64,000 nucleotides of DNA from Sphingopyxis sp. PET50 (lineage in GTDB: Bacteria > Pseudomonadota > Alphaproteobacteria > Sphingomonadales > Sphingomonadaceae): contig NZ_CP104207.1 of the NCBI RefSeq assembly GCF_025244705.1, forward strand, positions 744,001 to 808,000, given 5' to 3'. The notes beneath the pieces are model-generated. The model was not told the DNA's origin. It was given only the letters and a program-made list of their open reading frames with translations, and ran no database searches. Shown here in pieces: positions 59,439 through 64,000 of the stretch; positions within the stretch are counted from its first letter, which is position 1; the number at the start of each line of letters is the position of its first letter. The translations under genes were made by a program, and so were the position numbers.

Positions 59439-61345
59439 TGCGGCACTCCCGGGTCGGGGTCGCTCGACGCGCCCGATCTCCACGCCGCATAGTCGCGGTC
59501 CATGCGTTCCTTGATCGTGCCGCCCCAGCCGGCCTCGAACGTCTCGAGCGCCTCCATCGCCTTGTCGCGGTCGTAGAGGAAGGTCATGAAATCCTTGGCG
59601 ACCGGCGCCGCGGCGCGGCTGCCCCCCATGCCATGCTCGATGACGATGCCCGCCGCATATTTGGGTTTGTCGACCGGCGCGAAGCAGATGAACAAGCCGT
59701 GATCGCGAAATCGCCACGACCCGCCCTTGCCGTTTCCGGTGTTGAGTCCGCGCACCTGCGCGGTACCGGTCTTGCCCGCCATCGCGATGCCGTCGAGCGG
59801 CAGGCGGCTGCGCCCGGCGGTCCCGCCGGGACCGTTGACGACAAGGTCCATGCCGTGCCGCGCTACGGCCATGGCATCGGGCGAGAAGGGCAGGGCTTCG
59901 TTCTTGAACTCGCGCCTGACGAGGCGCGGATAGAGCCGGCGGCCCGAGGCGATGCGCGCCGCCATCACCGCGAGCTGGAGCGGATTGACGCTGACATAGC
60001 CCTGCCCGATCACCGCGTTGAGCGAGTCCGACGCCGACCAGGGCTGGTCGTATTTCTTCATCTTCCACGCGCTGTCGGGGATGGTGCCGTATCGCTGGTT
60101 GCTGCCCGCGAGCTGGAATTCCTCGCCCAGCCCCAAGAGCCGCGCGGTCGGCGCGATCGCGTCATAGCCCAGCCGGTGCGCCAGCCAGTAGAAATAGCTG
60201 TTGCAGCTCTTCATGATCGCGGTCGGCATGTCGACGCTTCCGTGCGTGCCGAGGCAGCGGAAGAAGCGGCTGCCGAGCCGGTAGCCGCCGATGCAGGTGT
60301 GGCGCTCGCTGGGGTCAACGCCATGCTCGATCGCCGCGATCGCCGCCATCGGTTTCAGCGTCGATCCGGGCGGATAGAGACCGCGCGTCGCCTTGTTGAT
60401 CAGCGGCTGGTGATCGTCGGCGCGCAGCCAGGCGTATTCGCTGTTGCTGATCCCGTCCGAGAAACTGTTCGGATCGAAGCTGGGCATCGAGACGAAGGAC
60501 AATATGTCGCCATTCTCGCAGTCGATGACGACCGCCGCGCCCGACTCGCGCCCCATCCGCCGCGCGACATATTCCTGCAGATCGGCGTCGATCGTCAGAT
60601 GGACGGTCTTGCCCTGGATGTCGGACTTGGTGTCGAGGTCGCGCACGACCTTGCCGCGCGCGGTGACCTCGACGCGCTTCGCACCGGGCTGGCCCTTCAG
60701 CAGCGGCTGGAAATATTTCTCCAGCCCGTCCTTGCCGATCCTGTACCCCGGCGTGATGTACAGCGGGTCCTTGTCCTTCTGATATTCCTCCGCATTGGGC
60801 GCGCCGACATAGCCGATCAGATGGCCGACCGCGGCGCCGGTCGGGTAGTTGCGCGCAAAGCCGCGCTGCGGCGCGACGCCGGGCAGGTCGGGCAGGCGGA
60901 CGAGAATCGACGCATAATCGCCTTCCGACAGATTTTCGGCGACCGCCACCGGCTGGAAACCCGAGGCCGCCTGGAGGTCGCGGTTGATCCGTTCCATCGC
61001 GTCGCCGTCGAGCCGTAGCAGCGTGCGCAACTGCCCAAGCACGAATTCCTTGTTGTGCAGCCGGTCGGGGATGATGTCGATGCGCAGCGATACGCGGTTG
61101 TTCGCCAGCGCCTTGCCGTTCCGGTCGACGATCCAGCCGCGCCGCGGCGGAATCAGCGTCAGATTGACCCGGTTGCTTTCGGATTCGAGCACATAGCGGT
61201 CGTTGTCGATGATCGAAATATAGGCCATGCGCGCCGCCAGCGCCGCGCCGATGACCATCTGGCCGCCGCCGACCAGCAGCGCGCGGCGCGTGAAGGTCAT
61301 GCCCCTCCAGGCTTCGGTGATCGGCGGACTCTTCTTGCGCGGCAT
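59435..61345 (-). CDS. mrdA: Penicillin-binding protein 2
   Basis: This 636-residue class B PBP has an N-terminal helix, a pedestal domain, and transpeptidase motifs S-T-L-K (catalytic Ser), S-C-N and K-T-G-T-A-Q. It crosslinks peptidoglycan during lateral growth with RodA, encoded directly downstream. The start at 61345 is followed by a basic segment (P-R-K-K-S) before the membrane helix. Confidence 0.97.
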   Translation of the reverse strand: MPRKKSPPITEAWRGMTFTRRALLVGGGQMVIGAALAARMAYISIIDNDRYVLESESNRVNLTLIPPRRGWIVDRNGKALANNRVSLRIDIIPDRLHNKEFVLGQLRTLLRLDGDAMERINRDLQAASGFQPVAVAENLSEGDYASILVRLPDLPGVAPQRGFARNYPTGAAVGHLIGYVGAPNAEEYQKDKDPLYITPGYRIGKDGLEKYFQPLLKGQPGAKRVEVTARGKVVRDLDTKSDIQGKTVHLTIDADLQEYVARRMGRESGAAVVIDCENGDILSFVSMPSFDPNSFSDGISNSEYAWLRADDHQPLINKATRGLYPPGSTLKPMAAIAAIEHGVDPSERHTCIGGYRLGSRFFRCLGTHGSVDMPTAIMKSCNSYFYWLAHRLGYDAIAPTARLLGLGEEFQLAGSNQRYGTIPDSAWKMKKYDQPWSASDSLNAVIGQGYVSVNPLQLAVMAARIASGRRLYPRLVRREFKNEALPFSPDAMAVARHGMDLVVNGPGGTAGRSRLPLDGIAMAGKTGTAQVRGLNTGNGKGGSWRFRDHGLFICFAPVDKPKYAAGIVIEHGMGGSRAAAPVAKDFMTFLYDRDKAMEALETFEAGWGGTIKERMDRDYAAWRSGASSDPDPGVPQ

Positions 61346-61360
61346 CGGGGCGGATTCGAT

Positions 61361-61885
61361 CTATCGGCGTTTCAGGCGGAAATTGTCCAGCATTCCCGTC
61401 AAACGCATGAAAAGGGGCACGAGCAGCGCCGACACGACGATCTGCGGCGCGACGAGTCCCAGCACCTTGCCCGGGTGGGCGTCGGGATGCGCGATGAGCG
61501 CCGCGAAGCCCTGCACCAGCGCGACGAGCAACGCGGCGATCGCCCAGTCGTGCAGGAAGCCGCGCCAATAGATGCGCTGCGCGAAATATTGGATCGCGAT
61601 GCCGGCAAAGGTCCACAGCGCGATCGCCGAACCGATCGGCGCGCCGCTGAACAGGTCGTCCCACAGTCCGAGCGGCAGGCCGATCCACACCGGCCAGAGC
61701 TCGATGCGCAGCAACTGCCAGCACAGGAAGAACAGCAGGCCGAGGGGCGGCAGCACCGGCGAACTGGCGACCATCGGCAGCATCAGCGGCAGCGCCGACG
61801 CGATCATCACGCTCGCCACCGGTACGGCGCGCATCCGCCACAGCGATGCGGGTTCGCCGAGCCGGCGCGTGTCGGCGCGGTTCAT
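61361..61885 (-). CDS. mreD: Rod shape-determining protein MreD
   Basis: This 174-residue inner-membrane protein has about five hydrophobic helices and the family segment G-L-W-D-D-L-F-S-G. The start overlaps the mreC stop (ATGA) and the end lies 15 bases before mrdA. It acts in the elongasome with MreC. Confidence 0.94.
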   Translation of the reverse strand: MNRADTRRLGEPASLWRMRAVPVASVMIASALPLMLPMVASSPVLPPLGLLFFLCWQLLRIELWPVWIGLPLGLWDDLFSGAPIGSAIALWTFAGIAIQYFAQRIYWRGFLHDWAIAALLVALVQGFAALIAHPDAHPGKVLGLVAPQIVVSALLVPLFMRLTGMLDNFRLKRR

Positions 61886-62770
61886 GGCCGGGATGCCGGG
61901 GCGGGCGCCGCCTGCGCCTCGATATTGTCGGGTGTATAGGGGCGCAGCACCGCGACCGCATCGACCTTGGCCGGGTCAGCGAGCGGGCGGGCGAGGGCGC
62001 CGTCGGCGGTCCGCCGCACGACGATCGCGACCGGGATATTGGGCGGATAGAGCCCGCCGGTGCCCGAGGTGACGAGAATGTCACCCGGCTTGAACGGGTT
62101 GTTGGCGATGTTGAGCGTGCGGATGTCGAGGTCGCCGTTGCCGCGCCCGTTGGCGAGCGCGGGCAAGCCGTCGCGCGCGCGGCGGATCGGCACGATATTG
62201 TCGATGTCGGTGAGCAGCAGCACCTGCGACACCGACGGCCCGCTCGACAGCACGCGCCCGATCAGCCCGTCGGCGCCGCGCACCGGCTGGCCTGCCGAGA
62301 CGCCGAGGTTGCGGCCGATGCTGAGCAACGCGATGCGCTTGCTGCTCGTCGAGGTCGAGGTGAGCAGATAGCCGTTGGCAAAGGCGGCCTTGTCGGTCTC
62401 CTGCAGCTTCAGCAGGGCCTTGAGCTGGCGATTCTCTTCCTGCAACGCGCTCGTCGCCACCAGTTGCCGCCGCGTCTCGGCGAGTTCCTTGCGCAGCTGG
62501 GCGATTCTGCGATCCGGCGCCCACATAGGCCGACACCGCGTCGTCGATGCCCGAGATCGACCCGATGACCGATCGGCTGCCGCGCGCGACGGGCGCGGTG
62601 ACCTCGTGGCTCGCGACGCGCAGCGCCGCGAAGCCCACGGGGTCGGCAACCGACAGGATCGCCAGCAACAGCCCCGCCACCGCCCCGGTCACCGCGATGA
62701 CATAGGCGACGAACAGGCTCGTCTGGGCCTTTCGGGATTGCCCCGGACGCCGAGCTGCCGGGCGGACCAT
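61882..62770 (-). CDS. mreC: Rod shape-determining protein MreC (frameshifted)
   Basis: The N-terminal helix (L-F-V-A-Y-V-I-A-V-T-G-A-V-A-G-L-L-L-A-I) and coiled-coil start are in one frame; the coiled coil (A-Q-L-R-K-E-L-A-E-T-R-R) and beta domain are in the next. One extra base around 62501-62510 explains the break; one option is an extra T in GCGATTCTGC. Corrected length is 295 residues. MreC links MreB filaments to PBP2 in the periplasm. Its position between mreB and mreD is standard. Confidence 0.93.
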
Positions 62771-62787
62771 GGCGCGATGCTATCCGA

Positions 62788-63840
<1,053 letters not shown>

Positions 63841-64000
63841 TCATTCCTGTACTGCGCGCGAACGGGCCGCCCCGCCGCCGGATGAAAGGCGCTTTCCCGT
63901 CCGCGGGCAGGACCAAATCTGGGGGAGATTCCGGCTCTGCCGGGAGGGCGGCGGGCTGGATGGAAAGATCGGGCTGTGCGGGTGGGTCGCGATTTGCGTC

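Overview
The window is a gene-dense, high-GC chromosomal segment from an alphaproteobacterium, most likely a sphingomonad close to Sphingopyxis. This rests on gene content: the order ctaD-ctaB-small Cox protein-ctaG-coxIII-DUF983-SURF1-thrC, a complete mreBCD-mrdA-rodA cluster, four large TonB-dependent receptors (TBDRs), and a hairpin repeat of the type common in sphingomonad intergenic regions. I saw no rRNA, tRNA or CRISPR array. No intergenic gap exceeds about 200 bases.

Layout. (1) 1-7.2 kb: the aa3 cytochrome c oxidase subunit and assembly operon, thrC, a methyltransferase and a PRC-barrel protein. (2) 7.3-22.5 kb: an apparent beta-glucan (laminarin-like) utilisation locus. It holds a carbohydrate-type TBDR, then a tightly overlapping operon of halogenase-like flavoprotein, SapC-like protein, cupin-8 protein, second halogenase-like flavoprotein, GH16 endoglucanase, LacI regulator and MFS permease, followed by a GH3 exoglucosidase and a FucP-type MFS permease. 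An AACGTT-centred LacI-type operator recurs before the TBDR (twice), before GH3, and in weaker form before the first halogenase. (3) 22.5-29 kb: a small membrane protein, then two divergent sulfatase units with a formylglycine-generating enzyme, a TetR regulator and an alpha/beta hydrolase; both divergent promoters carry a related palindrome. (4) 29-30 kb: an intact IS630-family element. (5) 30-41.4 kb: a lipid or steroid-like catabolic region with a minus-strand operon (TBDR, SDR, saccharopine dehydrogenase-like reductase, acyl-CoA synthetase), a large MalT/AcoK-type LuxR regulator and two convergent acyl-CoA dehydrogenases. (6) 41.4-47 kb: a LuxR solo, a DctB/DctD two-component system and the divergent DctA-type symporter. 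(7) 47-58.2 kb: two TBDRs, an SGNH-like hydrolase, cytochrome P450, AraC regulator, alcohol dehydrogenase and aldehyde dehydrogenase, suggesting outer-membrane uptake followed by oxidation from C-H to alcohol to aldehyde to acid. (8) 58.3-63.8 kb: rodA, mrdA, mreD, mreC and mreB on the minus strand.

Sequence-quality warning. At least sixteen otherwise normal genes or gene parts are interrupted by a single extra T on the + strand, always directly after a C, whichever strand the gene lies on. A few other one-base indels also occur. Removing the extra base restores conserved family sequence each time, so I treat these as probable consensus errors rather than real pseudogenes. I give whole-gene spans and mark the breaks.

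The most interesting biology is the pair of halogenase-like flavoproteins with SapC and cupin partners inside a glucan-degradation operon, the DctD-like regulator that lacks both GAFTGA and the Walker B glutamate, and the predicted LacI and TetR operators.
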